Origin: DASWLF01 sp963768765
GTDB lineage: Bacteria > Desulfobacterota > Desulfobaccia > Desulfobaccales > 0-14-0-80-60-11
NCBI GenBank assembly: GCA_963768765.1
Contig: CAVYJK010000024.1
Span: forward strand, 115,264-179,263
Direction: 5' to 3'
DNA length: 64,000 bases
The position numbers and the translations under genes were made by a program. Shown here in pieces: positions 1-9,204 of this stretch. The notes under the pieces were generated by a model. The model did not search any database. It saw only the letters and a list, made by a program, of their open reading frames with translations, and had not been told where the DNA came from. Numbering within the stretch: position 1 is the stretch's first letter; every line of letters begins with the position of its first letter.

Positions 1-661
1 GACCCTATCCGCCCTTATATTAAGGTCTTGAGCCGCCTGCCTCACCTCATCGGCGCCGAACTCTTTCGCTTTCTTTAAGCGATACTCATTAATATCGGTG
101 GCCACCACCCTGGCGCCGGTTAACTTGGCCAACTGAATATTCAGGATGCCGGAGACCCCGCAGCCCAGGATCAAAACGGTGTGGTTTGCCCTGATATCAA
201 TCAGCCCCAGTCCTCTTACGCCGCACGCCAAGGGCTCGATCATGGTTCCTTCGGCATAGGAAACCTGATCCGGTAAGACATACACCCCATAATCGACATT
301 AATCTTGGGCACCCGGACAAATTCACTATAGCCGCCGGGATCATAATTGCCCTTGATGCAAGGTATCGCAGGCCGTATGATTTCCGGCCCGGCAATATTT
401 GCACTGATTACACGGCACGTGATGGCTGACGAAAACTCTCTGTCCTTTTTGGTATTTGTCCGATTTTGACTCAATGATCTCCCCGGCGATCTCATGGCCC
501 AGAATCCGGGGAGCCTTCTTAATCCGGTACCATTCCATCACATCGGTGCCGCAAATGCCGCTGGCCCGGACCCTTACAAGAATCTCCCCCGGCCCGATCT
601 TCGGCGTGGGAAGTTGCTCCAGGCGAATATCGTTATTGTTGTAGTATTTAGCAACTAGCAT
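1..661 (-). CDS. Zn-dependent medium-chain dehydrogenase (partial, frameshifted)
   Basis: The gene runs off the left edge of the window. It starts at the ATG at 661. The N-terminal GroES-like part shows the catalytic zinc ligands C37 (GICGTD) and H56-E57 (GHE), and the structural zinc cysteines C84, C87, C90 and C98. The frame breaks near 359 after CDTLH and continues in the next frame with KGNYDPGGYSEF and an NAD-binding GCGVSG motif. The break looks like one extra base. The family oxidises alcohols, polyols or sugars with NAD(P). It lies 87 bp downstream of the aldolase gene, so the two may form a small catabolic operon. The substrate cannot be read from the sequence. Confidence 0.85.
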
Positions 662-748
662 AAAGGGAAAAAAGGTTCAAAGTTCAAGGTCAAAAGTTCA
701 AGGTTGAAGGCATCTGTCTTATTAACTTTGAACCTTGAACCTTGAACT
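662..748. repeat. AAGTTCAAGG-type short repeats, inverted
   Basis: The spacer between the aldolase and the dehydrogenase is made of repeats of the type AAAGTTCAAGGT in one orientation (about 675-706), followed by the reverse orientation TTGAACCTTGAACC (about 725-748), so it can fold into a long imperfect hairpin. The same words recur at 52463-52520. It probably does not code. Confidence 0.6.
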
Positions 749-1540
749 CTATTTATTCTCTTTGGTCTTCTTGAAGATCTCGTGAGCCTGCTTGACGGAA
801 ACCTTTTCATGCACAATCGCCCTTAAAGCTTTCGCCATAGCCACCGGATGAGCACTCTGCCAGACATTTCTCCCCAGATTGATCCCTACCGCCCCCTTCT
901 GGATACCGTCATGAACAAATTCCAGGACCTCCAGTTCCGTCTCACACTTAGGCCCCCCGGCCATAATGACCGGCACCGGACAGCCGTTAACCACCTTATC
1001 AAAATGTTCCTCGCACCAATAAGTCTTAACCACCCGGGCGCCCAGTTCCGCGGCGATGCGACAGGCTAACGCCAGATAACGCGCCTCCCGTTTATCCATT
1101 TCCCTTCCTACGGCGGTAACCGCCATCACCGGGATGCCATAGTCCTCGCACGCATTGGCCAGAGTGGCCAGATTCTTTAGCGTCTCCTTTTCATATTCAC
1201 TGCCGATAAAGACCGAGATCCCCACGGCCGCGGCGTTCAAACGAATAATTTCTGCAATCGAGGTGGTGAGTTCCTCATTAGCCAAATCCTTGCCCACCAT
1301 GCTGGTACATCCGGACACCCTCAGCACTATCGGTTTACTGCTGATAGGATCTATCGCCGCCCGCAATACCCCTCGGGTGCAAAAGATCGCATCCACATAA
1401 GGAAGAAGCGGTTTTATCGTCTCTCCCGGCTTCTCCAGACCCCTGGTCGGCCCTTGAAAATAACCATGATCAATCGGCATAAAAAAACATTTGCCATTTG
1501 GCATAAGTTGGCTTAAGCGATTTTTCATTCCCCATTCCAT
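749..1540 (-). CDS. lsrF: LsrF-like class I aldolase/thiolase (DhnA family)
   Basis: 263 residues, starting at the ATG at 1540 with AGGAG just upstream. The protein closely resembles LsrF, the class I aldolase-fold thiolase acting on phosphorylated AI-2: DHGYFQGPT (residues 24-32), CTRGVLR (54-60), GSEYE (113-117), and the Schiff-base lysine in VKTYW (K172). GRNVWQS near the C-terminus binds phosphate in this family. Related enzymes include archaeal-type fructose-bisphosphate aldolase and aminodideoxyheptulosonate synthase, so the exact substrate is uncertain. No other lsr genes (transporter, kinase) are seen nearby. The partner gene downstream is a Zn-dehydrogenase. A possible GntR-type palindrome lies about 110 bp upstream. 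Confidence 0.8.
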   Translation of the reverse strand: MEWGMKNRLSQLMPNGKCFFMPIDHGYFQGPTRGLEKPGETIKPLLPYVDAIFCTRGVLRAAIDPISSKPIVLRVSGCTSMVGKDLANEELTTSIAEIIRLNAAAVGISVFIGSEYEKETLKNLATLANACEDYGIPVMAVTAVGREMDKREARYLALACRIAAELGARVVKTYWCEEHFDKVVNGCPVPVIMAGGPKCETELEVLEFVHDGIQKGAVGINLGRNVWQSAHPVAMAKALRAIVHEKVSVKQAHEIFKKTKENK

Positions 1541-1649
1541 TGGTATATCTCCTATCCCTTGAGTATCATTAATATCATTCCAAAAACTATTTATCCCGGT
1601 CGGACCACCAAATAACCTTTATTGATCAACCAATGTTGAAATTGATAAG

Positions 1650-1663
1650 TTGTATATCTACAA
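1650..1663. promoter_or_regulatory. palindrome upstream of the aldolase, possible GntR-type operator
   Basis: TTGTA-TATC-TACAA is a perfect 5-4-5 palindrome in an AT-rich stretch about 110 bp upstream of the aldolase start. It resembles the TTGTA..TACAA half-sites of GntR/FCD regulators. No regulator gene is adjacent, so this is a weak call based on symmetry and position. Confidence 0.35.
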
Positions 1664-1943
1664 TTTGTCTTACAAGCCTTCTTATCTTTTCATAACCACC
1701 CGAGCCCTGTTGTTGACCATCAAAATCCATCTGTAGCGGACATCGCACCTTTTTACAAAATTCCCGGCGTTGATAATCAATCAATATAACCATCAATAGA
1801 CATCTACTGCCTCTCCTGCCTCCATCTTAATCTTAAAGTTTGTCTAGCCCGAAGATTTATTAAACATTCTTGGGTCTTCCCTCAAAATTGTCAAGTCAAT
1901 TTTCCCGGGGCTTGATCACGCTGCGCCCCAGAGGTTAAATGCC

Positions 1944-2120
1944 CTTACCCTCTATTAACATCCAAGAAACCATTGGCGAGCAGTGGCGCACGGGCTCGCC
2001 CTGACGGGGAACCTCGATCTTGATGACTTCGGCCCCCAGCTCGCCCAGGTAACCGGCGGCGCAGGGCCCCAGGATGTACCGGGTGCAGGAGAGAGCCAGG
2101 GAAGAGAAAATCCGGTGCGG
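1944..2120 (-). pseudogene. CaiB/BaiF (class III) CoA-transferase N-terminal fragment
   Basis: The minus strand encodes about 59 residues containing RYILGPCAAGYLGELGAEV and IKIEVPRQGEPVR. This is the conserved N-terminal block of class III CoA-transferases (usual form: lAGPyatmlLadlGAeVIKvE..GDptR). No proper start is seen upstream, and the frame stops at about 1938, long before the family's usual length of about 400 residues. It is a remnant of a lost gene in a 640-bp spacer that otherwise shows no coding signal. Confidence 0.6.
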
Positions 2121-2134
2121 AGGCAGCTTAATTT

Positions 2135-2142
2135 TGTATAAT
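2135..2142 (+). promoter_or_regulatory. possible extended -10 promoter before the SGNH hydrolase
   Basis: TGTATAAT forms an extended -10 element about 40 bp upstream of the SGNH hydrolase start. No good -35 is visible at 16-18 bp, so this is a tentative call. Confidence 0.35.
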
Positions 2143-2181
2143 TGTGAAACTGCTTGAAATCCCTATCCGACTCAGGAGTGG

Positions 2182-3366
2182 ATGCGGGAAATGACGGAGA
2201 ACCAGAAAAGCCGACAAGAGAATTGGTTTGAGAGAAACCCTAAAAAAACCTTAGTGGTGGTTTTGTTGGGCCTGCTGTTGGCCGCTACTTACGGCGCGGA
2301 AAAGATGCTGGGCCACCTCAATCACAGCCGCAACCTGTTGCTGTACAGCGAGAAAAGATATATCAACCTGCGGGAGTTTCCGCCCAACATCGACGTGACG
2401 GAGGTGCCGCAGGAAAAAACCGTGCAGGGGTCCGACGGCCTGGTGCGCCAAGCTTACCGGGTCAGGACCGACGACCAAGGCTTTCTCCTTCCCTACCATC
2501 GCTATGACCACCCCGACGCCACCCTGGTCTTTTTGGGGGGCTCCACCACGGCCTGCATTTACATGGAGGAGGACAACCGCTTCCCCTACCTGGTGGGCAA
2601 TCTCCTGGAGCAAATGACCGGGAAAAAGATCACCTCCATCAACAGCGGAGTCAGCGGCAACAATACCCTTCATTCCATCGATATCTTGTTGAATAAAGTT
2701 ATCCCCCTTAAACCAGACATCGTGGTCCTGATGGAAAACATCAACGACCTGATCTGCCTGACATACAATAAAACCTATTGGAGCAAGAACCCCAGCCGAG
2801 GCGTCGTAGTTGAATTTACCTTTTACAAGAACTTGCGAGGGCTGCGGGCCCTTTCCACTCTGGCCCGGGACATCTATATTCCCAACTTGCACGCGGCCAC
2901 CCGGATTCTGAGCCGGGAGCTCTTCGGGAAAAGCAAGGACCCGGACGACGAGTTCGCCCAGGTCCGGGGCAAAAAGGTGGAACTGCATAAGGCCGAGTTA
3001 ATCGACGAATTTACCATGAACCTGCAGACCTTTATCAATATCTGCCGGGCCCGCAAGATCACCCCGGTGTTGATGACCCAGTTCAATCGCTACAAAGCCC
3101 ATCCGGATGAAAAAGTGAGATTCGCCCTGCAAAAGTTTGCCGCCGACACCAAAATCCCGGTGGAGGAGGTCCTGGACCTCTACGGCAGATTCAACGACGC
3201 CATCGTGGCAGTGGGTCAGGCCAACCACGTCCTGGTCATCGACCTGGCCCGGGCGATCCCCCAGGACAAGCAGTACATGTACGACGTGGTGCACCTGAAC
3301 CCGGAAGGCTCCCGGCTGGCCGCCCGGGTCATCAGCGACAAGTTGAAGCCGGTGGTGGCGCCATGA
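2182..3366 (+). CDS. membrane-anchored SGNH/GDSL hydrolase
   Basis: 394 residues, ATG at 2182 preceded by AGGAG. One N-terminal membrane segment (about residues 23-36) would anchor a periplasmic SGNH domain. The family blocks are visible: the nucleophile serine in GGSTT (S121), the glycine in SGVSGNN (about 159), the Asn in ENIND (N188), and the Asp/His pair in DVVHLNPEG (D368, H371). SGNH proteins of this layout are esterases or acetyl-hydrolases/transferases, often acting on exported polysaccharides. Two glycosyltransferase genes lie just downstream on the other strand, which fits a cell-surface role, but the substrate is unknown. Confidence 0.8.
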   Translation: MREMTENQKSRQENWFERNPKKTLVVVLLGLLLAATYGAEKMLGHLNHSRNLLLYSEKRYINLREFPPNIDVTEVPQEKTVQGSDGLVRQAYRVRTDDQGFLLPYHRYDHPDATLVFLGGSTTACIYMEEDNRFPYLVGNLLEQMTGKKITSINSGVSGNNTLHSIDILLNKVIPLKPDIVVLMENINDLICLTYNKTYWSKNPSRGVVVEFTFYKNLRGLRALSTLARDIYIPNLHAATRILSRELFGKSKDPDDEFAQVRGKKVELHKAELIDEFTMNLQTFINICRARKITPVLMTQFNRYKAHPDEKVRFALQKFAADTKIPVEEVLDLYGRFNDAIVAVGQANHVLVIDLARAIPQDKQYMYDVVHLNPEGSRLAARVISDKLKPVVAP

Positions 3367-3507
3367 TTGGAAAGGTTGGTTTTGGGGGAGGGGGCCTGGA
3401 GTGGTTTTCGGTTAAAGGCAGGAAAGCCATCAGCTTAGGTATTAGCCTGCCAATTAAGCGTTGTCTGGCCAAGGGGAAGCGGAGGTCGCCTTACAGCCTG
3501 ATATCGT

Positions 3508-3537
3508 AAGGGCGGGTTTAAAACCCGCCCCTACTTG
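3508..3537. repeat. palindromic hairpin between convergent genes
   Basis: A hairpin with arms GGGCGGGTTT / AAACCCGCCC lies between the convergent SGNH hydrolase and GT9 genes. A related hairpin occurs at about 51395-51420. It may act as a bidirectional terminator or simply be one of the dispersed palindromes. Confidence 0.5.
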
Positions 3538-3575
3538 GTTATGGAGAAAGGGGGAAGGTGATTTTTGGCCTTTTC

Positions 3576-3610
<35 letters not shown>

Positions 3611-3644
3611 TTTTGACTTCCTCTGGCGCTTCCCCAAATACTTC

Positions 3645-4760
3645 TCACAAATACCGCGGCTCCCACCACGTCTTAATGAGGTCCACCACCTCCGGCACGC
3701 TGATGGCCTGCAGGCACCGGTTGCTGGGGCATTTTTTGGTCAGGCAGCGGTCCAGCTCGCATACCTCTTCTTTCTTATATAAAAATGCGCCCCAGTCCAC
3801 CTGGTAGGGACCGATGCGGGCCGGATGGTCCGCGCCCAGGAGGGCGATGGTGGGGACACCCAGGGCCAGGCCCAGGTGCAGGGGGCCGCTGTCGTTGGCC
3901 ACCAGGAGGCGGCAGCGGCTCAGCAGGGCGGCCACCGTCAGCAGGGGGAAGCGCCCGCCGGTGACCAGGACGGGGCCGGTCAACCTGGCCGCCAGGGTCT
4001 CGGCCCTCTCCCGGTCTTGGCTGCCGCTGATAATGATCAGGGGCGCCTGGTAGGTCTGAAAGAGATAATTCCCCAACTCTACAAAGTTTTCTCCGGGCCA
4101 CCACTTGTAAGGGTCGGAGCCGGTGGGGTGCAGGGCCAGGAGCAGGGACGGGGCCTGGCCGAAATGCCGGGCCAGGATGGCATCGGCTGCGTGCCGGGCT
4201 TCCGGAGGCAGGAAGAGGTCCATGGTTTTGTCTCCGGTGTCCGCACCCAGGAGCCGCACGTAATCCAGGCGTCGTTCTATGGCGTGTTCATACGGGTCGG
4301 AAGGTGCGGCCGTGGCGCTATAGGCCAAGGCCAGGGGGCTTTGGGCCGAACCGATGATGTAAGGGCTGCCCGTGAGAACGGCCAGCATGGTGGCCTCGGG
4401 GTCATTGCCGTGCAGGATGACGACCAAATCGTAATGTCGGCGGCGCAAATCCCGGGCCAGGGCAAGGAGCCGCCGGTTCCGGCCGGGATATACCCAGAGA
4501 CGGTCCACGTGTGGGTTATGGGCCAGCAGGGACCCGAAGACCCGATGGCCCAGGACCTCCAAACTCCAGTCCGGAAACTTCTGCTTCAAGGCCCGGATGG
4601 CCGGGGTGGAAAACAGGGTGTCCCCCAAGGCGGTGGCGCTGATGAGCAGCACCCGGCGGACCCGGGTCGGATCCAGACCGGCCAAAGGCAGGGGAGGGCG
4701 CCGGCGCGCCCGGCGCGCCAGATAGCGGCGAGAGATGGACATCAAGAGTTTGTGCCACAT
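3645..4760 (-). CDS. glycosyltransferase family 9 (heptosyltransferase-like)
   Basis: 371 residues, ATG at 4760. The N-terminal Rossmann half begins with VLLISATALGDTLFSTPAIR, typical of the ADP-heptose:LPS heptosyltransferase family, and the C-terminal half carries LHPTGSDPYKWWP and NDSGPLHLGLALGVPTIALLG, the nucleotide-sugar binding site. The C-terminal tail has a cluster of cysteines (CELDRC, KKCPSNRC) often seen in GT9 proteins. It should add a heptose or similar sugar to the lipopolysaccharide core at the inner face of the cytoplasmic membrane. It precedes a GT4 gene on the same strand, separated by a G-rich repeat. The donor sugar is not certain. Confidence 0.85.
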   Translation of the reverse strand: MWHKLLMSISRRYLARRARRRPPLPLAGLDPTRVRRVLLISATALGDTLFSTPAIRALKQKFPDWSLEVLGHRVFGSLLAHNPHVDRLWVYPGRNRRLLALARDLRRRHYDLVVILHGNDPEATMLAVLTGSPYIIGSAQSPLALAYSATAAPSDPYEHAIERRLDYVRLLGADTGDKTMDLFLPPEARHAADAILARHFGQAPSLLLALHPTGSDPYKWWPGENFVELGNYLFQTYQAPLIIISGSQDRERAETLAARLTGPVLVTGGRFPLLTVAALLSRCRLLVANDSGPLHLGLALGVPTIALLGADHPARIGPYQVDWGAFLYKKEEVCELDRCLTKKCPSNRCLQAISVPEVVDLIKTWWEPRYL

Positions 4761-4772
4761 AATTTGCCTGTG

Positions 4773-4877
4773 GTTTTGGGGAGGGGGCCAGGGTCAGACG
4801 GCCCCTCCCCCAACCCCTTAAGGGAATTCATTCAGCCGGGGAAGTCGGGGCTCAAAGCCCCGCCTTCCCCGGCTCAC
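4773..4877. repeat. G-rich intergenic repeat, copy 1
   Basis: One copy of a dispersed non-coding family: an arm GGGGAGGGGGCCAGGG, its partner CCCCTCCCCC, then a second hairpin with GCCGGGGAAG and CTTCCCCGGC arms. Related copies lie near 17.6, 20.8, 23.1, 26.0, 27.0, 31.0, 42.0, 55.4 and 56.4 kb. Confidence 0.75.
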
Positions 4878-6122
4878 TTACAGGGGCTTGGGAAGGGAGT
4901 TTGAGGGGAGGGCGGGGGAATTGACTTCCCCAGACCCTCCCCTCAGAATCTCTTCATAAACCTCTTCCAGCCGGCGGGCGATTTTTTCCCAGGTGAAGTG
5001 GGCGGCCACCCATTGTCGCCCCTGGCGGCCCAGTCGGTTCCTCAGGTCCGGGTCGTCGAGCAGGGCCGCAATTCTGTCCGCCAGTTCCCGGGAGTCGTCT
5101 TTTTTCTGGAGCAACAGGCCGGTGTCGCCGTCCCGCACCACTTCGGGGATGCCGCCCATGCGGCTGGCGATAATGGGGAGACCGGCGGCCGCGGCCTCCA
5201 GAAACACCAGGCCCAGGCCCTCCTCGATCTGGGAGGGGCCCACGAAGACGTCTCCCAGCAGGTAGTTCCGGGGCATCTGTTCCGGGGGAATGAACCCGGT
5301 TAACACTACCCTGCCGCGAGCGGCGGCCATTTGCCGGCGCAGTTGCCGCAGGAACGGCGTCTCCCGCATGGTGCGGCCCCGGCCGTATTCCGTTCCCCCC
5401 ACCAAAACCAACACCGCCCGGGGAATCGCCTGCCAGACGCGGTCCATGGCGGCCAGCAGGAGATGCACCCCCTTGCTTTCCCGGAGTTTCCCCGCAAAGA
5501 GGACGGTGGTCTCCTCACCGATGCCGTACTGCCGGCGTAGCCGGGCCGCGTCGGCCTCATGGTCATAGCGGGGTGAGAAGGACTCCACCTCCACCCCGTT
5601 ATAAACCACTCGGTGGAGGGCGGCCCCCCGGCCCAAACGGGTCCTTTCCCGCTCCAAGACGAACCGGCTGCAGGCCAGAAAAGCCGCCACCGGGATGGAG
5701 GCGCCGGGTTCAGGCCTTTCGCGCTTGCCCAGAGATTCATAAAGGTTATGCAAGTGCAGGATGACGGGAACTTGATCCCCCAGGCGGCGGTGCAGGAAAA
5801 GGGCCAGCAAAGGCCGGTTGTGGACGTGGACCAGGTCCGGCCGGATTTCGGCGATGATCTTGGCCACCTCCCGGTCATAGAAAGGGAAGATCTGGCGGTA
5901 GCGACCATAGAGCCGCTTGCGCCAGCCGGAAAGGGGGACCCGGTGGTACTCCACCGGGCCCCGGACTTCCCGCTCCGGAAGTTGGGGGTCGCTCACCCCG
6001 ATAACCACCGGGCGCCAGCTTCTCAGGCGGGAGGCCGCTTTTTCGATGAACAATTCCGCGGCGCCGCCCCGGATGGGAGGAATGGGATAGAGTTCAGGGC
6101 CCACGAAAGCTACGGTCGGCAT
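4878..6122 (-). CDS. glycosyltransferase family 4
   Basis: 414 residues, ATG at 6122. It has the two-Rossmann GT-B layout: the N-terminal glycine-rich loop PPIRGGAAELF, the LVHVHNRPLL segment, then the donor-binding half with FAGKLRESKGVHLLL and EEGLGLVFLEAAAAGLPIIAS, which includes the family's EX7E motif. It probably adds a sugar in LPS or surface polysaccharide synthesis, like the GT9 gene beside it. The acceptor and donor cannot be told. The spacer upstream holds only repeats. Confidence 0.85.
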   Translation of the reverse strand: MPTVAFVGPELYPIPPIRGGAAELFIEKAASRLRSWRPVVIGVSDPQLPEREVRGPVEYHRVPLSGWRKRLYGRYRQIFPFYDREVAKIIAEIRPDLVHVHNRPLLALFLHRRLGDQVPVILHLHNLYESLGKRERPEPGASIPVAAFLACSRFVLERERTRLGRGAALHRVVYNGVEVESFSPRYDHEADAARLRRQYGIGEETTVLFAGKLRESKGVHLLLAAMDRVWQAIPRAVLVLVGGTEYGRGRTMRETPFLRQLRRQMAAARGRVVLTGFIPPEQMPRNYLLGDVFVGPSQIEEGLGLVFLEAAAAGLPIIASRMGGIPEVVRDGDTGLLLQKKDDSRELADRIAALLDDPDLRNRLGRQGRQWVAAHFTWEKIARRLEEVYEEILRGGSGEVNSPALPSNSLPKPL

Positions 6123-6730
6123 TGGGAGTTGCGAGTTGCGAGTTTTGAGTTTCGGGTATGGGGGTTCAATACGCCTGTTACCTCACGGGTCTTATTGGCA
6201 ACTAGTGGTTGTTTCAAATTTAGGTTCTATTAGCATTATTCAAATCACCTTGAACTTGGCAAGGGGGCGAAGGCGAAGGAATCTCGTCCCTACAACACGA
6301 CAGGGTTTATCGTAGGGGCGAGGTCTCCTCGCCCCATTATCCGATTTGCTTGAAATTAATGCCAGTTAACTACGAAACACCCCACCAAGTATAGGAGGAA
6401 ATCTATCAAGCTGTTCGATAAATCTCCAATCAGGGCGAATTTGTCATTCTGAGGTGACTCCAAACCCGTTTTTCAACAGCCTGCCGGAGACCTGCCGGAG
6501 TATTCAAAGGCGGCCAGGAGCTCAAAAAAATGATTATTGCTGGGACCGGCGGCGATAGCCGCGACCTTTAAGTGAATTTTTTCTCTTCAGCAAAAACCCA
6601 AAACTGCCAATCCGAGACTCAAAACCCGAGACTCGAATATTTACAATGCCAAAGAGCCATTAGCCCCTGGGCCCTCGGAGCCTGAGACCGGCCAAAACCA
6701 TGGGGGAAGGTACTTAATTTCATAAATTTC
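6123..6730. other. non-coding spacer with small repeats
   Basis: No convincing gene. It holds short GAGTTGCGAGTT-like tandem words (about 6125-6160), a hairpin with arms GGGGCGAGG / CCTCGCCCC at about 6315-6337, and a stray GTCATTCTGAGG end (about 6442) of the kind found in the MITE-like hairpins. Confidence 0.55.
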
Positions 6731-6758
6731 TTGACACTAGCCCCAGACTTTGTAATAT
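6731..6758 (+). promoter_or_regulatory. sigma70 promoter of the CoA ligase
   Basis: TTGACA (6731-6736), a 16-bp spacer and TAATAT (6753-6758) match the sigma70 consensus closely. A ribosome-binding site AAGGAGG lies at about 6829-6836, shortly before the ligase ATG at 6845. Confidence 0.75.
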
Positions 6759-6844
6759 GCTTCACATGGTTTTGCTCCCTGGGAAGGACAAAAACGCCAA
6801 AAACCAAGAATTAGTACCAAATTTCCTTAAGGAGGTAGCAGTAC

Positions 6845-8531
6845 ATGGGTAAGATTCCTGCTGATTATTTGCCCCCTAAAGAACTCTGGGCCCATTATAC
6901 GGTGCCCGAGGAGTTTAAGCAGTATGCGTCAGGACAGTGGAATATTGCGGAAGAATTTCTTGACAAACATGTGAAAGAGGGCCGGGGAGAACAACGTCGC
7001 CGTTCTGTTCGGCGACCAGAAGCTCACCTATAAAGAACTCCTGGCCATGTCCAACAAGTTCGCCAACGTCCTCACCAAGCTGGGCGTGGAGGCCCAGGAC
7101 CGGGTGGGCATCCGCCTGACCAACATGCCGGAAGCCATTGCCATCAACTTCGGCATCCAGAAGTGCGGCGCCATCCCGGTGCCGATCTCCCCCCTGTGGG
7201 CCAAGGAAGAAGTGGCCTTTGTCTTGAATAACGCCGAATTCAAGGCCTTTGCGGTGAGCTTCCCCTTGATGGCCGCGGTGGAAGCCGCCAAACCCGAATT
7301 CGAGTTCCCCACCAAGCTCATCGTGGTGGGCGGCAAGCCCGAAGAATGGGAAGCCAAGGGCTTCGTCTCCTTCGCCAAAGCGATGGCGGCGGCCTCCGAC
7401 CAGTTCACCAACGTGAAATTGAGCGCCGACGACATCGGCGCCATCCTGTTCACCTCCGGCACCACCGGGCAGCCCAAGGGCTGCGTCCACTTCGTCAAAG
7501 AGGTGCTGATCGAGTCCCACCTGGTCAACAAGTACGTGTGGAAACTGGCTCCCGGCGAGGTGCTGGGCGGCTCGGCCCCGGTGTCCTTCGCCGCGGGTTA
7601 CGGCACCTTCTGCATGATTCCCTTTGCCGGCGGCGGCGCCATTTCGCTCTTGCCCAGGTTCACCCCGGACGACATGATGGGCATCATCGCCAAGCATAAG
7701 GTCACGGTGGTCACGGGTCTGCCCACCGCCTACCGGAAACTCTTGGAAATGCCCAACTTCAACGATTACGACCTCTCCAGTGTGCGCATGTACACCACCG
7801 GCGGCGACGCCTTGACCGGCAAGACCCTGGCCATGTGGCAGGCCAAGACCGGCAAACCCATCTGGGAAGGCCTGGGCGGCACCGAGATGATGCACCTGGT
7901 GACCTCCAATTCCATGAGCAACATCCCCATGCCCGACTCCATCGGCAAGGCCCTCCCCGGCTTTGAGATCAAGGTGGTGCGGGAAGACGGCACCACCGCG
8001 GGCCCCGGCGAAGTGGGCAGCATGATGATCAAGGGCCCCACCGCCACCCTGTACTGGAAGCCCTACATCCAGGACAACAAGCTCCTGAAAACCATGAAGA
8101 AGGGCATCAAGGACGGCTGGAACATGATGGGCGACGCCGTCATGATGGATAAAGACGGTTACATCTTTTTCCAGGCCCGGGAAGACGACATGATCAAGTC
8201 CTCCGGCTTCCGCCTGGCCCCCACCGAGATCGAAGACGCCATCATCCGCCATCCGGCGGTCCGGGATGACGCGGTAGTGGGCATCCCTGACGAGGTCCTG
8301 GGCCAGAAGGTCGTGGCCATGGTGGAACTGGAGCCCGGTCACACCGCCTCCCAGGAGCTGGCCAGCGACGTCATCAAATCCTGCCTGGACGTGCTGGGCA
8401 TGTACAAGCTGCCCCGGGAAGTGGTGTTCCTGGATTCCATCCCCCGGACGCCCACCGGCAAGATCCTCAAGAAGATACTACGGAAGGACTATCCGGAGTA
8501 TCCCAATAAGTTCATGCCCAAAGTGAAATAG
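6845..8531 (+). CDS. AMP-forming acyl/aryl-CoA ligase (benzoate-CoA ligase-like), frameshifted
   Basis: Two frames make one protein of about 560 residues. The first runs from the ATG at 6845 to FLDKHVKE. After one apparent extra G near 6980 the second continues with AGENNVAVLFGDQKLTYKEL. It has the adenylate-forming motifs FTSGTTGQPKG (about 7450), GLGGTEM (about 7870), the hinge region around EDDMIKSSGFR (about 8185) and the C-terminal lysine in PTGKILKK (about 8455). The overall style is that of benzoate/2-aminobenzoate-CoA ligases, which activate an aromatic or short acid with ATP and CoA. It stands alone with its own promoter and terminator, so the substrate is open. Confidence 0.8.
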
Positions 8532-8585
8532 ATCAGACCTCGTTCTCCGGGGGCGGCCAGGCCGCCCCCGGAGCCCTGCATCCTT

Positions 8586-8618
8586 AAAATACCTTGCCGC
8601 CGGCAAGGTATTTTTTTT
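8586..8618 (+). terminator. intrinsic terminator after the CoA ligase
   Basis: A 9-bp stem TACCTTGCC / GGCAAGGTA with a 3-nt loop is followed by eight T. It lies 55 bp after the ligase stop. A second GC-rich hairpin without a T-run (8544-8573) precedes it. Confidence 0.85.
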
Positions 8619-8734
8619 AGATATCCTTTATTTTATTTTTAACATTATTCATTAATTTGAGAAATAATTTTAATCATAGCGTTTACATTATGATATGGTG
8701 TTGGTTGAATTAAAGAAAAAGAAGGAGGTCAAAT

Positions 8735-8920
8735 ATGATATTTAACATTATCATCATTTTTTAATTAGACGGTGAAGCATTGCCCCCCAAAGAATATGAT
8801 GTAAATGCTGAGGAAACAGACGCTGTTTTAGAAAAAGCGGTCGAAATTGCAAAGAAGGAAAATAAATATGGTTTAGGATGGGAAAAAGCGACAATCAAAA
8901 TTAAAAGAATGAATCGATAG
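8735..8920 (+). pseudogene. small AT-rich reading frame with an in-frame TAA
   Basis: An excellent ribosome-binding site (AAGGAGG, 8722-8729) precedes an ATG at 8735. The frame reads MIFNIIIIF, meets TAA at 8762, and continues in the same frame as LDGEALPPKEYDVNAEET and on to KIKRMNR before TAG at 8918. The second part looks like a real small protein (charged, amphipathic; about 51 residues). The base composition is clearly lower in GC than the neighbours, suggesting transfer. It may be a disabled gene, or translation may start at an internal TTG (about 8780). No function is recognised. Confidence 0.4.
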
Positions 8921-8965
8921 TTTGGCGCTTCATTGTTACTATTACTTTTAAAATCACGGTTATTA

Positions 8966-9050
8966 CCCCCCTTTTCTAAAGGGGGGCTAAGGGGGGATTA
9001 AATAAGCGCTTAATAATCCCCCTAAATCCCCCTTTAAAAAAGGGGGACTT
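8966..9050. repeat. C-rich/G-rich hairpin repeat, copy 1
   Basis: A dispersed inverted repeat of the form CCCCCCTTTTCTAAAGGGGGG ... AATCCCCCTAAATCCCCC ... AAAAAGGGGG. Two more copies lie at 29449-29530 and 38099-38179. All are intergenic. Confidence 0.7.
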
Positions 9051-9204
9051 AAAACATGCGCATTTTGGTGGGACTCAATTTACAATCTGACCAAAACAAG
9101 AGCCCGAAATCTCTTAATGCCCGGCCCCGGCCGGGCATTTTTCTTTTTGCTTTTGCCGGGCCTTGTGATTTAATATACGGGGTTTGGGTAAAGGAGGGAG
9201 AGGT

